The notes: generated by a model from the sequence alone, not told the origin. DNA of 64,000 nucleotides from Brevundimonas pondensis (GCF_017487345.1 NZ_CP062006.1:3400501-3464500), one strand, 5' to 3'; shown: positions 47,453-55,991, counted from the first letter of the stretch. Made by a program: numbers and translations.

Positions 47453-47917
47453 ATGAAGACCATTTCCAAGATCGGCGTCGGCGCTGTTGCTCTGACCATG
47501 CTGGCTGTCACCCCTGCCGCCGCCCAGAACTATCGTGATCGTGACCGCGACAACACCGGCCGGGACGCTGTGCTCGGGGCTGTTGTCGGCGGCGTGGCCG
47601 GCGCCCTGATCGGTCAGGGCGACGGACGCTATATCGCCGGCGGCGCCCTGGCCGGCGCGGCCCTGGGCGCCGTGGCCTCGGACAACGACCGCGACAACTG
47701 CGATTATTACCGTGGCGGCCGCTGCTACCGGAACCAGGGCCACTGGGAACGCGAACACGGCATCAATAGCCGCGACGGCTATTACAATGGCCGTTACCAG
47801 GGTCGCGACAATGATCGGGGCTACTACCGCGACGGCCGCTATTGGCGGAACCACGGCGAGTGGCGCAGCCATCAGAACCGTCGCGATCGCGACTACCGCT
47901 ACGATCGCCGCTGGTAG
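47453..47917 (+). CDS. secreted glycine-zipper protein, Tyr/Arg-rich tail
   Basis: A 154-residue exported protein. Signal peptide MKTISKIGVGAVALTMLAVT (cleaved after AAAQ) precedes a glycine-zipper membrane-like segment DAVLGAVVGGVAGALIG ... GGALAGAALGAV (about 38-75). The C-terminal half is hydrophilic, with repeated Tyr/Arg/Asp/Asn, such as YYRDGRYWRNHGEW. Such proteins are common in alphaproteobacterial envelopes and are thought to associate with outer membrane or peptidoglycan; function is unknown. Translation may be controlled by the leader hairpin. Confidence 0.75.
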   Translation: MKTISKIGVGAVALTMLAVTPAAAQNYRDRDRDNTGRDAVLGAVVGGVAGALIGQGDGRYIAGGALAGAALGAVASDNDRDNCDYYRGGRCYRNQGHWEREHGINSRDGYYNGRYQGRDNDRGYYRDGRYWRNHGEWRSHQNRRDRDYRYDRRW

Positions 47918-47937
47918 GTTCCGGCGCTCGATGATTG

Positions 47938-47967
47938 AAGGCCCGGCGGTGACGCCGGGCCTTTTTC
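47938..47967. terminator. bidirectional terminator
   Basis: A 9-bp perfect stem GGCCCGGCG / CGCCGGGCC with loop GTGA, followed by TTTTT on the plus strand. It lies between the convergent glycine-zipper gene and the minus-strand gene at 47976, whose transcript sees only a short T-run (plus AA at 47938-47939). Confidence 0.85.
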
Positions 47968-47975
47968 ATGGGCGA

Positions 47976-48371
47976 TCAACGAACGCCGATGGTCAGGCTG
48001 TAGTTGGCGTGCTCGTCGCGACGGGCGGCGTTGCGCATCAGATAGACCCGCACGACGTAGTCGCCGCTGGACGGCAGGCGACCGCTGAACCGATCGCCCG
48101 AGGTCGAGCCGACGAACAGGGCCTCGTCCGCGCCCTGTTTGGTGACGTTGAAATAGGCCGAGGCGTTGGTGGGTTGCAGCCGCACGTTCAGCGTCTGGCC
48201 GCCGCGTGCGGCCAGCACATAGTCGACGGTGTCATAGCCGTGGATATTGCCGTGCAGGGTGGCCGAGGAGGCGCCGCGCGCGAACTGGACCCTTTCGGTG
48301 CGGCTGTGGTCCTGAGCGGTCGCCGGCAGGGCCACGGCCATCAGGGCCGCGAGGAGAAGGGGCTTGAACAT
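47976..48371 (-). CDS. secreted beta-rich protein, possible lysozyme-inhibitor-like
   Basis: A 131-residue exported protein with signal peptide MFKPLLLAALMAVALPATAQ. The mature part is beta-rich: VQFARGASSATLHGNIHGYDTVDYVL, RGGQTLNVRLQPTNASAYFNV and GDYVVRVYLMRNAARRDEHANYSL (positions about 28-130). The pattern (GYDTVDYVLxARxGQ, then VRVYLMRNAARR) recalls pre-peptidase C-terminal-like and PliG-type (g-type lysozyme inhibitor) domains. I am not certain of the family. It is alone on its strand between convergent and membrane-protein genes. Confidence 0.65.
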   Translation of the reverse strand: MFKPLLLAALMAVALPATAQDHSRTERVQFARGASSATLHGNIHGYDTVDYVLAARGGQTLNVRLQPTNASAYFNVTKQGADEALFVGSTSGDRFSGRLPSSGDYVVRVYLMRNAARRDEHANYSLTIGVR

Positions 48372-48428
48372 GGGGAGGTTCCTGATTGAGGCCGTGAAAC
48401 GGGAACGCTGCTGTAGAGGTTCCGTCCC

Positions 48429-48890
48429 CTAGTCGAAACTGTCGTGCGAGCGTTGCGCCGGGGGCAGAAGTCGGCCCATGACGGTGACGAAGAAGGCGAT
48501 CGACCAGCCCAGAAGGATGGCGCCGTTGACCCCCTCGATGGCGCCCAACAGTTTCCAGTCCGGCGTGATCGAGGCGTCGCCATAGCCGATGGAGCCATAG
48601 CTGATGGTCGAGAAATAGACGGCTTCGCGCAGATCGGGGACCGCGCCCAGCAGGTGGAACAGCAGGGCGTAGAGCCAGATCTCGACGCCATGAAGGAAGA
48701 AGAGGCCCAGCACCAGGCTGATGGTCAGCCAGGCGCCGCGACGGGACAGGGGGTTGAGCCGGATCGCCCCTCCCGCTCTGGCGTCGCTGGCGGCGACGAT
48801 GCGACCCAGCGTCAACAGGCCCATGGCGTGGACCCCGACCGTGATCAGGACCATGAGGGTCGCGACCAGCAGTTCCACAATCATGTCCAT
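48429..48890 (-). CDS. two-TM potassium channel
   Basis: A 153-residue membrane protein with hydrophobic helices at about 5-25, 54-83 and 118-140 and a pore loop whose filter is SIGYGD (98-103) in YFSTISYGSIGYGDASI. It is much smaller than the channel at 11769 and lacks any cytoplasmic regulatory domain. The ISYGSIGYGD pattern is the 'ion channel' (Ion_trans_2) family form. The start is the ATG at 48890, with another two codons later. It could set membrane potential or mediate K+ leak; no gating domain is visible. Confidence 0.85.
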   Translation of the reverse strand: MDMIVELLVATLMVLITVGVHAMGLLTLGRIVAASDARAGGAIRLNPLSRRGAWLTISLVLGLFFLHGVEIWLYALLFHLLGAVPDLREAVYFSTISYGSIGYGDASITPDWKLLGAIEGVNGAILLGWSIAFFVTVMGRLLPPAQRSHDSFD

Positions 48891-49051
48891 GGGGCGTCCC
48901 GCTGCAAAGGTGTCGGGCGATGCTGGGGGCGGCGCCTGCGACCGTCAACCGCGCCCGGTGCGCGATTGAAGAACGGCGTCTGTTGAGCCATGCTGATCGT
49001 CTGTCTGTGCTTGCGTCGATTTCATCTCCCCTCGATCCGCAGAGAAGACTC

Positions 49052-49801
49052 ATGTCTCCGTTCAAGATACCCGTCGCCGCAATGGCCGGCGTCGCCCTGC
49101 TGGGGGCCTCGGTTCCCGCAGCCGCCCAGACGCCGTCCGATCTGCGTGACCTGGTCGGCGCTCGCGCCGGACAGGCCGAGGGCGAGGTGCAGAACCGCGG
49201 CTATGTCTTTGTCCGCACTCAGGAGGGCGGAAACAGCAAGTGGAGCTATTGGCGGCGCGGCGGCGATTGCGTCCAGATCACCACTACGGACGGCCGCTAC
49301 GCCGCCATCGACCGGATGGATAGGAATCTCTGCGACGGCGGCGGTTCGCACGACAACGGAAGCAATGCGGCGGCTGCTGTTCTGGCCGGGGCGGCGGTGA
49401 TCGGTCTGGCGGCGGCCTTGGCCCACCACAACCGCAACCATGACGACCGCGACGAGCGGCATGATGACGACTATTCGCGCGGCTATCAGGACGCCCTCTA
49501 TGGCGCGACCTATGACCGCAACGACAGCGAGGCCTATCACGACGGCTATCTGGCGGGGGAGTCCGAACGCAGCAACCGCCGCGCCTCCAATACCGACCAC
49601 GTGCGCCGCGCGCCCTGGGCGGCGCAGCAGGCCTGTTCGGCCCGCGCCGACGACTTCCAGAACCGGCCGCGCGGCAGTTCGGCGCCGATCAGCGTGCGCG
49701 AGGAAGGCGGCGACTGGCGGATGGTGATGGGGACGGGTCCCTATCGCTCGGTCTGTGTGGTCAGCGACGACGGGCGGGTGCGCGGCATCGACCCCTATTG
49801 A
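49052..49801 (+). CDS. secreted protein with hydrophobic zipper segment, unknown function
   Basis: A 249-residue exported protein. Signal peptide about 1-25 (MSPFKIPVAAMAGVALLGAS). An N-terminal domain with RDLVGARAGQAEGEVQNRGYVFVR and KWSYWRRGGDCVQITTTDGRY follows; this block recurs in alphaproteobacterial secreted proteins. A hydrophobic stretch AAAAVLAGAAVIGLAAALAHH (about 110-130) is followed by a highly charged His/Asp/Arg region with GYxDALYG and YHDGYxAG repeats, then a C-terminal domain SVREEGGDWRMVMGTGPY. The function is unknown. The long upstream frame is not coding; the ATG at 49052 has AGAGAAG upstream. Confidence 0.72.
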   Translation: MSPFKIPVAAMAGVALLGASVPAAAQTPSDLRDLVGARAGQAEGEVQNRGYVFVRTQEGGNSKWSYWRRGGDCVQITTTDGRYAAIDRMDRNLCDGGGSHDNGSNAAAAVLAGAAVIGLAAALAHHNRNHDDRDERHDDDYSRGYQDALYGATYDRNDSEAYHDGYLAGESERSNRRASNTDHVRRAPWAAQQACSARADDFQNRPRGSSAPISVREEGGDWRMVMGTGPYRSVCVVSDDGRVRGIDPY

Positions 49802-49804
49802 GGC

Positions 49805-50194
49805 TCAGGCGGCCGCGCGTCGATCCCGACGCGCGGCTCCGATCAGGCCCAGATGGGTGACGCCGAAGCCGTCCGGCGACTTGAGCCCGTAGCCGAGGGC
49901 GCGATCGAAGCCGATGTGGGCCAGCCAGATCAGGGCGAGGGCGATGGACAGTCCGTCGCCGGTCAGCCCGCCTGTCGCCGCCAGCAGCAGGGGCCCGATC
50001 AGGCCGTGGGCGAGGTTGTAGGCCCACGCCCCGACGCGCGGTCCGGCCAGATAGCCGAAGAAGGACAGGTCCGGCGTCAGGAAGAGGACGGCGAACAGCA
50101 GCCAGCCCTCCCCGAACCGGGCATAGGCCAGGACAGAGACAGCCAGCAGGGCCAGGCCCTCCAGCCTCTGCCAGACCGGCGCGACGACGGTCAT
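49805..50194 (-). CDS. DUF4260 membrane protein
   Basis: A 129-residue protein with three to four hydrophobic helices, matching the DUF4260 family: FGEGWLLFAVLFLTPDLSFFGYLAGPRVGAWAYNLAH (about 28-64), then LSIALALIWLAHIGFDRALGYGLK. Helices carry conserved D, N and H residues (TPDLS, YNLAH, HIGFDR), suggesting a buried polar or metal site. The ATG at 50194 overlaps the pgi stop by 4 bp, so it is translated with pgi. Function unknown. Confidence 0.8.
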   Translation of the reverse strand: MTVVAPVWQRLEGLALLAVSVLAYARFGEGWLLFAVLFLTPDLSFFGYLAGPRVGAWAYNLAHGLIGPLLLAATGGLTGDGLSIALALIWLAHIGFDRALGYGLKSPDGFGVTHLGLIGAARRDRRAAA

Positions 50195-51795
50195 TTCAGC
50201 AGCCGGTCGAGCAGGGCCGCGGTCGAGGGGTCGAGGGCTGGCGAGGGGGCGCCCGCCGCCACGTCCGTGAGCACGGCCCTGGCCAGGACCTTGCCCAGCT
50301 CGACGCCCCACTGGTCGAAGCTGTTGATGTCCCAGATCACGCCCTCGACGAAGGTCTTGTGCTCATAGAGGGCGATCAGGGCCCCCAGGGTCTGCGGCGT
50401 CAACCGCTCCATGAGGATGGCGGTCGAGGGGCGGTTGCCGGGGAAGGTCTTGTGCGGGGCCAGAACCTCGGCTTCGGCGTCGGGCGCGCCGCTCGCAATC
50501 AGCTCGGCGTGGGCCTGGGCCTCGGTCTTGCCCTGCATCAGGGCTTGCCCCTGGGCCAGGGCGTTGGCCCAGAGCGGGCTCTCCGAGGTCGTGCCGTCCG
50601 TCGAGGCGACGATGACGAACTCGGCCGGGACAACCTGCGGCCCCTGATGGATTTGCTGGAAGAAGGCGTGCTGGCCGTTGGTGCCGGGCTCGCCGAAGAC
50701 CACGGGGCAGGTCTGGCGGCCGACGGGAGAACCGTCGCGACGCACCCGCTTGCCATTGGACTCCATCTCCAGCTGCTGCAGGAAGGCCGGCAGGCGGCGC
50801 AGACCATGGGCGTAGGGAGCCACGGTGCGCGCGGGGCGGTGCAGGCCGTCGACATTATAGATCTGGGCCAGGGCCATCAGGACCGGGGCGTTGCGCGCCA
50901 GCGGGGCCTCGAGGAAGTGCCGGTCCAGAGCAGCGGCGCCGTCGAGGAAGCCCTGGAACGCCTCCCAGCCCAGGCCGATGACGCACGACAGGCTGACGGC
51001 CGACCACAGGGAGTAGCGCCCGCCGACCCAGTCCCGAAAGGCGAAGGTGCGGCCGCAGCCGAAGGCGGCGGCGCGCTCCGGCGCGGCGGTGACGCCGATG
51101 AAGTGCCGCTCCATGCCCTCGGCCGGCAGGGCGGCGGCCAGCCAGGCCTTGGCCGCCTCGGCGTTGGCCAGGGTTTCCTGGGTGGTGAAGGTCTTGGAGA
51201 CGACGACGACCAGGGTGGTCTCGGGATCGAGTCCGGTCAGGGCCTCGGCCATGTCGCGCGGATCGATATTGGCGACGAAGCGGATGTCGATGGCCGGCTC
51301 GAGCGGGCGCAGGGCGTCCCAGATCAGGCGCGGCCCCAGGTCCGACCCGCCGATCCCGATATGGACCACGGCCTTGAAGGGACGGCCGGTCGCGCCCGTC
51401 TCGATACTGGACCGGACAGCGTGGGCGTAGTCGCGCATCTGGCTGCGCACGGTCGCCACCTCGGCTGAAACGGCTTCGCCCAGGGCGTGGAAATCAGCCC
51501 CTTCGGGCGCGCGCAGGGCCGGGTGCAGCACCGCCCTGCCCTCGGTGGCGTTGACGGCCTCGCCGTCGAACAGGGCCGCGCGACGGCCCTCGACGTCGGC
51601 GGCGCGGGCCAGTTCCAGGGCCGTCTCGAAGCCGCTGCGGGTCCAGCTCTGCTTGGACAGGTCCAGGTGCAGGCCGGCGGCGTCGAGCGACAGGCGAGTC
51701 AGGCGGTCGGGATCGGCGGCGAACTGATCGAGGATGCGGGCGTCGGCGTCGCGGCGGGCGACGGCCTCCAGTTCGGTCCAGGCGGCGTGCGGCAT
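50191..51795 (-). CDS. pgi: glucose-6-phosphate isomerase
   Basis: The 534-residue enzyme interconverts glucose-6-phosphate and fructose-6-phosphate. IGIGGSDLGPRLIW, VSKTFTTQETLANA, the signature GRYSLWSAVSLS, and PGTNGQHAFFQQIHQG with the catalytic Glu/His region are all visible. The C-terminal Lys/His motif is present in YEHKTFVEGVIWDINSFDQWGVELGK. The open frame reaches 51822, but the ATG at 51795 (MPHAAWTELEAV) fits the family better. A DUF4260 gene is coupled to its 3' end. Confidence 0.96.
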   Translation of the reverse strand: MPHAAWTELEAVARRDADARILDQFAADPDRLTRLSLDAAGLHLDLSKQSWTRSGFETALELARAADVEGRRAALFDGEAVNATEGRAVLHPALRAPEGADFHALGEAVSAEVATVRSQMRDYAHAVRSSIETGATGRPFKAVVHIGIGGSDLGPRLIWDALRPLEPAIDIRFVANIDPRDMAEALTGLDPETTLVVVVSKTFTTQETLANAEAAKAWLAAALPAEGMERHFIGVTAAPERAAAFGCGRTFAFRDWVGGRYSLWSAVSLSCVIGLGWEAFQGFLDGAAALDRHFLEAPLARNAPVLMALAQIYNVDGLHRPARTVAPYAHGLRRLPAFLQQLEMESNGKRVRRDGSPVGRQTCPVVFGEPGTNGQHAFFQQIHQGPQVVPAEFVIVASTDGTTSESPLWANALAQGQALMQGKTEAQAHAELIASGAPDAEAEVLAPHKTFPGNRPSTAILMERLTPQTLGALIALYEHKTFVEGVIWDINSFDQWGVELGKVLARAVLTDVAAGAPSPALDPSTAALLDRLLK

Positions 51796-51952
51796 CCTCG
51801 TCTCCCCCCTCGGCCGTCCCAAAAGGGCTGGTACGGCGCTTGCAAGCCCATGTTTACGGCTCAGGCCCAGAAGAGTTCAATCAACGACCCGGTCAACTTG
51901 GATTTCCAATTGGTCTTCTTCGTCCGGCCGCCAGTCACAAAGGGATCCCCTC

Positions 51953-52429
51953 ATGTCCTGCGGAATCATCCTCGCCGCCGCCCTGCTGCTCAGCGACCCT
52001 TCGGTGGCTGAAGCCGCCGCCCTGCCGCCCGTCGCGGCCGACGCCCCTGTCTCGGTGGCTCATGAGCCTCTGTTCGCTGATCTGGTGGCCCGTTCGGGCT
52101 CGTTGAAGGCGATCGTCGACGGCTGGATCGCCTCGGGCGAGGCCGACGCCGAGGGCTTCCTGAGCGGCGCCGCCTTCACCGGCCTCAAAGCTCAGGCGAG
52201 CGACCTGGCCGCCCGCGACCTGCAGGGCCATCTGGTGCTTAAGGAGCGCGGCACGGACAATGACCTGAAATGCATCCTGCGCGGCATCTCGGAAGACATG
52301 CCGAAAAAGGTCGCCGCCGTCGAAACGGCGCCGAACGCCGCCGAGCGAAAGGTGGCGCTGGAAGAGCTGGCCTATCTGCTGAACGACAACGTCGAGGTCA
52401 TCACCTCGCCGCCTAAACCGGCCGTCTGA
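51953..52429 (+). CDS. small secreted protein, unknown function
   Basis: A 158-residue frame from the ATG at 51953, with a short signal-like N-terminus (MSCGIILAAALLLSDPSVAEAAA). The rest is soluble and helical: LFADLVARSGSLKAIVDGWI, LSGAAFTGLKAQASDLAARDLQGHLVLKERGTDNDLKCILRGISEDMPKK. AGGGATC precedes the start. Open frame continues upstream without a sensible start. I recognise no family; similar small secreted proteins occur in Caulobacterales. It is divergent from pgi, across ~157 bp. Confidence 0.65.
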   Translation: MSCGIILAAALLLSDPSVAEAAALPPVAADAPVSVAHEPLFADLVARSGSLKAIVDGWIASGEADAEGFLSGAAFTGLKAQASDLAARDLQGHLVLKERGTDNDLKCILRGISEDMPKKVAAVETAPNAAERKVALEELAYLLNDNVEVITSPPKPAV

Positions 52430-52514
52430 ATGACGGACGGTTCAGGCTTCTTTGTTGAGCCTACCGCCCTTCGGGCTGCTTGAGGCCCGGTGGGAGCGCG
52501 TTTGACGCGGACGC

Positions 52515-53183
52515 TCAGCTCGCGACCGTCTCCGCATATTTGATCGCACAGCCGTAGGGTTGGGCGAAGGCGGTCTGGACGGGGCGGCCGGCCTTGGCGT
52601 CGGCCAGGGCGGTGCGGACGAAGTTGTTGGCGCCCTCCAGATCCTCGACCTTGTTGGTCGGCCTGTCGTCGATGCCGCCGACGTAGATCAGCCGGCCTTC
52701 AGGATCGATGATGCGCATGTCGGGCGTGGTCTTGGCGTCATAGCGCTTACCCGTCTCGCCGGTCGGGTCCAGCAGCAGGTGAGTGAAGGCGGCCCGGTGT
52801 TTGGCCTTCCAGGCTTTCGCCTCTTCGCCTTCCACGAAGCCCTGGGTTCCCGGCGCCGAGGAGATGATGGTCAGCCAGATCACGCCATCGGCGGTCGCCT
52901 CGCGCTGCAGGGCCTGCATGGCGCCGCTGTAGTGTTTCTTCACGAAGGGGCAGCCCTCGTTGGTCCACTCCAGCACCACGGTCTTGCCCTTGAAGTCGGC
53001 CAGCGAGCGCTGCACGCCTTCGGCGTCGACCAGGGTGAAGGCCGGGGCCATGTCGCCCGGACCGGCGACGGCGGTGGTTTCGGTCGCAACGGGGACGGCC
53101 TTGTCGGGCGCGGTGGCGGGCTGCTGCTGGCAGGCGGCGAGCAGGAGAAGCGAGGCGGAAGCGACGGTCAGCATACGGATCAT
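52515..53183 (-). CDS. periplasmic redoxin-domain lipoprotein
   Basis: A 222-residue protein. Lipobox LLLLAACQ puts the lipidated Cys at residue 18. A thioredoxin/AhpC-TSA-like domain (about 40-185) starts GDMAPAFTLVDAEGVQRSLADFKGKTVVLEWTNEGCPFVKKHY; the single Cys in NEGCPFV is the presumed reactive one, and a second Cys lies at the C-terminus (YGCAIKY). This resembles the envelope peroxiredoxin-like proteins reduced by DsbD/ScsB-type proteins. It is 36 bp downstream of a dsbD-family gene, so a reductant-substrate pair is likely, as inference. Confidence 0.85.
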   Translation of the reverse strand: MIRMLTVASASLLLLAACQQQPATAPDKAVPVATETTAVAGPGDMAPAFTLVDAEGVQRSLADFKGKTVVLEWTNEGCPFVKKHYSGAMQALQREATADGVIWLTIISSAPGTQGFVEGEEAKAWKAKHRAAFTHLLLDPTGETGKRYDAKTTPDMRIIDPEGRLIYVGGIDDRPTNKVEDLEGANNFVRTALADAKAGRPVQTAFAQPYGCAIKYAETVAS

Positions 53184-53219
53184 CGGATGGTCTCCTTCAG
53201 GTCATGGGGCAGGTGAAAC

Positions 53220-55397
53220 TCAGCGGGCAGCGTCTTTCAGGGCCTGGACGACGGCTCCTTCGGTCAGAAGTTGCGGCAGGATGCGCGGCTCGGCCTGGCC
53301 GGGGGCATAGATGAGATAGAGCGGCACGCCCGAGCGGCCGTGGCGTTGCAGTTCGGCGGTGATGGCGTCGTCGCGGCGGGTCCAGTCGCCGACCAGATAG
53401 ACGGCGTTCGCCGCCTGCATCGCCTCGGCCGTGCGGGACGAGGACAGGGCCGCGCCCTCGTTGATCTTGCAGGTGACGCACCAGTCGGCGGTGAAGTTGA
53501 CCAGGACCGGACGGCCTTCGGCCAGGGCCGCCTGCACGGCTTGCGCCGACCAGGGCTGCGACGCCAGGTGGGCGGAGGAGGCGGAGGGCTCGCTCGAGGC
53601 CGGCGCGGCGCGGGCGGCCAGGACGCCCAGGCCCAGCGCGACGACCAGGAACAGGGCGGCGGCGACCACGGCGAGGCGGCCCTTGCCGGGCGCGGTCTGC
53701 GACCGACCGTAGAGCCACAGGGTCAGAGCCAGCATCAGGCCGGCCCCGAACAGCAGGGCGAGGGCGTCGGCGGTCTGACGGCCATAGACCCAGGCCAGCC
53801 AAAGCGCGGCGCCGTACATGGGGAAGGCCAGCAGGTTCCTGAGCGTCTCCATCCACGGCCCGGGGCGCGGCAGACGCGACAGCAGGCGCGGGCTGAGGCT
53901 GATCAGGACATAGGGCAGGGCCAGGCCGAGGCCGAGCATCAGGAAGACCGCCAGGGCCATGGGCCAGGGCATCAGCAGGGCCGCCCCCAGGGCGAAGGCC
54001 ATGAAGGGGGCGGTGCAGGGCGCGGCGACGACCACGGCCAGAACTCCGGTGAAGAAGGCCCCCGCAGCGCCCGGCAGGCGAGCCAGCGGGCCGTGGCCGG
54101 CGCCCTGCAGGCCCGCGCCGACTTGGAAGACGCCCGACAGGTTCAGGGCCACGGCCAGCATCAGTAGGGCCAGGGCGGCGACGACGGCGGGCGACTGCAG
54201 CTGGAAGCCCCAGCCCAGGGCCTGACCGCCCGCGCGCAGGGCCAGCAGCGCCCCGGCCAGAACGAGGAAGGTCGCCAGCACGCCCGCCAGGAAGGCCAGA
54301 CCGTCGCGGCGAGCCTCGGCCGGTTCATGCGCCGAGCGGCTGAGCGCGGCCGCCTTCATCGCCAGGATGGGGAAGACGCAGGGCATGAGGTTGAGGATTA
54401 GCCCGCCCAGCAGGGCGAACAGGGCAGCCTGAAGAAAGGCGGCGATGGTCGTGGCGCCGGGCGCAAGCTTCTGCGCCGCCTCGCCGTCGCCGATGGGGCC
54501 TTCGCCCGAGGCCCCGGCCAGGGCCGCGCCCTGTTCCGCCGAAATCTCCCAGGCGCCGAGATCGGTGGACAGGACCCCGGCCAGCGGCGGCTTCAGGCCG
54601 TTGGCGGTCAGGCCGCGCCCAGGGGCGAGGGTCAGGGTCAGGCCCTGCGGCCCGCGCTGACCGGCCTGGGCGGCGGCGTGGTCGATGATCCCGCCCTCGA
54701 AGGGGAAGAAATAGGCCCATTTGGGCGGGGCGTCCGCCAGCGGTCCGCCGACGGCGGTAAGGGTCAGTCGGCCGTCGGCGAAGGCGGCGCGGGCCTCGAT
54801 CCCGGCGGGACGGGGGGCCGAGGCGACCACGGCCTGAATGGCCTGACCGTGGCGTGGGTCCAGCGGAGCGGCGCCGTCGCGCACCGGCAGGCTGAGGGCC
54901 AGGTCGAGGTCCTCGGGCACGCACATCTCGTCGCTGCAGACATAGAAGTGAGCGGTGACGCGCAAGGTCAGGATCTGGCCGGGTTGCACAGAGGCGGGGA
55001 CCCGAAGCGGCACGGGCAGGAAGACCACATCCGAGTAGCCGTAGTTCATCAGGCTCTGCAGCCGCTGGCGTTCGGGCAGGGGCCACAGGATGTCGCCAGG
55101 GACGACGTCGTCCGGCAGGCTCCAGCTGAGCGTCGTCGGGCCGCCGGAATCCCCCTGGTTGCGCCAGTAGGTATGCCAGCCGGGCTTGATCTTCTGGCGC
55201 ACGGCGACGATCGCCGTCGAGCCGGGCGTGGCCCAGGCGCTCATGGGGACCAGTTCGGCCTCGATCCGTTCCGTGCGTTGCGGCCCGGCGGCGACCGGGG
55301 CGGCGCCTGCCTTCAGCGCCTGATCCAGGGCGGAGGGCGTCGCCGAAGCCGAGGCGGCGAAGGTCAGCCAGACGAGAAGGGCGACGAGAAGACGCAA
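53220..55397 (-). CDS. DsbD/ScsB-family membrane thiol reductase
   Basis: A 725-residue transporter of reducing power across the inner membrane. Signal segment (MRLLVALLVWLTFAASASA), large N-terminal periplasmic DsbD-alpha-like domain (about 20-300, with CSDEMC), a TM domain with the reactive cysteines in NLMPCVFPILAMK and VAAPCTAPFMAF, and a C-terminal thioredoxin domain with DWCVTCK. The long N-terminal region fits the ScsB type. The start codon is TTG at 55397; no ATG or GTG lies in frame nearby. It precedes the redoxin lipoprotein gene by 36 bp. Confidence 0.9.
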   Translation of the reverse strand: MRLLVALLVWLTFAASASATPSALDQALKAGAAPVAAGPQRTERIEAELVPMSAWATPGSTAIVAVRQKIKPGWHTYWRNQGDSGGPTTLSWSLPDDVVPGDILWPLPERQRLQSLMNYGYSDVVFLPVPLRVPASVQPGQILTLRVTAHFYVCSDEMCVPEDLDLALSLPVRDGAAPLDPRHGQAIQAVVASAPRPAGIEARAAFADGRLTLTAVGGPLADAPPKWAYFFPFEGGIIDHAAAQAGQRGPQGLTLTLAPGRGLTANGLKPPLAGVLSTDLGAWEISAEQGAALAGASGEGPIGDGEAAQKLAPGATTIAAFLQAALFALLGGLILNLMPCVFPILAMKAAALSRSAHEPAEARRDGLAFLAGVLATFLVLAGALLALRAGGQALGWGFQLQSPAVVAALALLMLAVALNLSGVFQVGAGLQGAGHGPLARLPGAAGAFFTGVLAVVVAAPCTAPFMAFALGAALLMPWPMALAVFLMLGLGLALPYVLISLSPRLLSRLPRPGPWMETLRNLLAFPMYGAALWLAWVYGRQTADALALLFGAGLMLALTLWLYGRSQTAPGKGRLAVVAAALFLVVALGLGVLAARAAPASSEPSASSAHLASQPWSAQAVQAALAEGRPVLVNFTADWCVTCKINEGAALSSSRTAEAMQAANAVYLVGDWTRRDDAITAELQRHGRSGVPLYLIYAPGQAEPRILPQLLTEGAVVQALKDAAR

Positions 55398-55450
55398 GGG
55401 GCGGCACCGGGCGATGGAAAACAGGCGCCGACCTTAAACGCCCAGCCGCC

Positions 55451-55496
55451 CGACAGCCACCGTCCCGCATCGTCGCAGGCGGGGCGGTGGCTGTCG
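55451..55496. terminator. 18-bp hairpin between OmpA-like and dsbD-family genes
   Basis: CGACAGCCACCGTCCCGC (55451-55468) and the right arm 55479-55496 pair at 17 of 18 positions around a 10-base loop. It sits 33 bp beyond the OmpA-like stop and 53 bp before the dsbD-family start on the same strand. It may terminate the OmpA-like transcript, though there is no T-run, or separate two promoters. Confidence 0.6.
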
Positions 55497-55529
55497 CAGC
55501 CCGGGGGAAGCCCCTCGCGTCAGGAAGGC

Positions 55530-55991
55530 CTAGCGCCGGGGGGCGGCCTCGATCACCACTTCGGTGCGGCGGCGCAGGGGGTCGTTGACGCCGTTGACCA
55601 AGGCGCCCTCGGCGCCGCCAGCGGCGACCTCGAAGGCGGGAGCGGGCAGGCCTGCGGCGGCGAGGGCTTCGGCCACGGAACGGGCGCGGCGTTCCGACAA
55701 GGACTGGTTGGCGGCGGCGGTGCCGCTGCGGGCGTCGGCCAGGCCCAGGACCTGAACCTTGGTGACGTCGCAGCCCTGAAGCTGGGTGGCGGTCAGGCTG
55801 ATGGCCTCGCGCGCGGCGGTGGTCAGGCGGGCCTGATCCTGATCGAAATAGACCTCGAACCGCTTGGCGGCGCAGGCGGCGGGATTGCTGACCAGATCGC
55901 TGCGCTTCTTGTAGACGCCGGGCGTCGAACAGCCCGCCAACAGGGCCAGGATCAGGCCGCTCGCGGCGGCGGCAGGGAGGATGGGTTTCAT
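55530..55991 (-). CDS. OmpA-family lipoprotein
   Basis: A 153-residue lipoprotein. Lipobox ILALLAGCS places the lipid Cys at residue 21. The C-terminal OmpA-like domain (about 45-150) has FEVYFDQDQARLTTAAREAI, VQVLGLADARSGTAAANQSLSERRARSVAEAL and NDPLRRRTEVVIE, the pattern that binds peptidoglycan DAP. It should anchor the envelope to the cell wall. It differs from Pal by its short linker and the unusual double-Cys (AACAAK, LQGCDV). Confidence 0.85.
   Translation of the reverse strand: MKPILPAAAASGLILALLAGCSTPGVYKKRSDLVSNPAACAAKRFEVYFDQDQARLTTAAREAISLTATQLQGCDVTKVQVLGLADARSGTAAANQSLSERRARSVAEALAAAGLPAPAFEVAAGGAEGALVNGVNDPLRRRTEVVIEAAPRR

Noticed and set aside
52440..52514. Terminator between the genes at 51953 and 52515
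   Set aside because: Several short partial inverted repeats are present, but none forms a convincing stem and loop.
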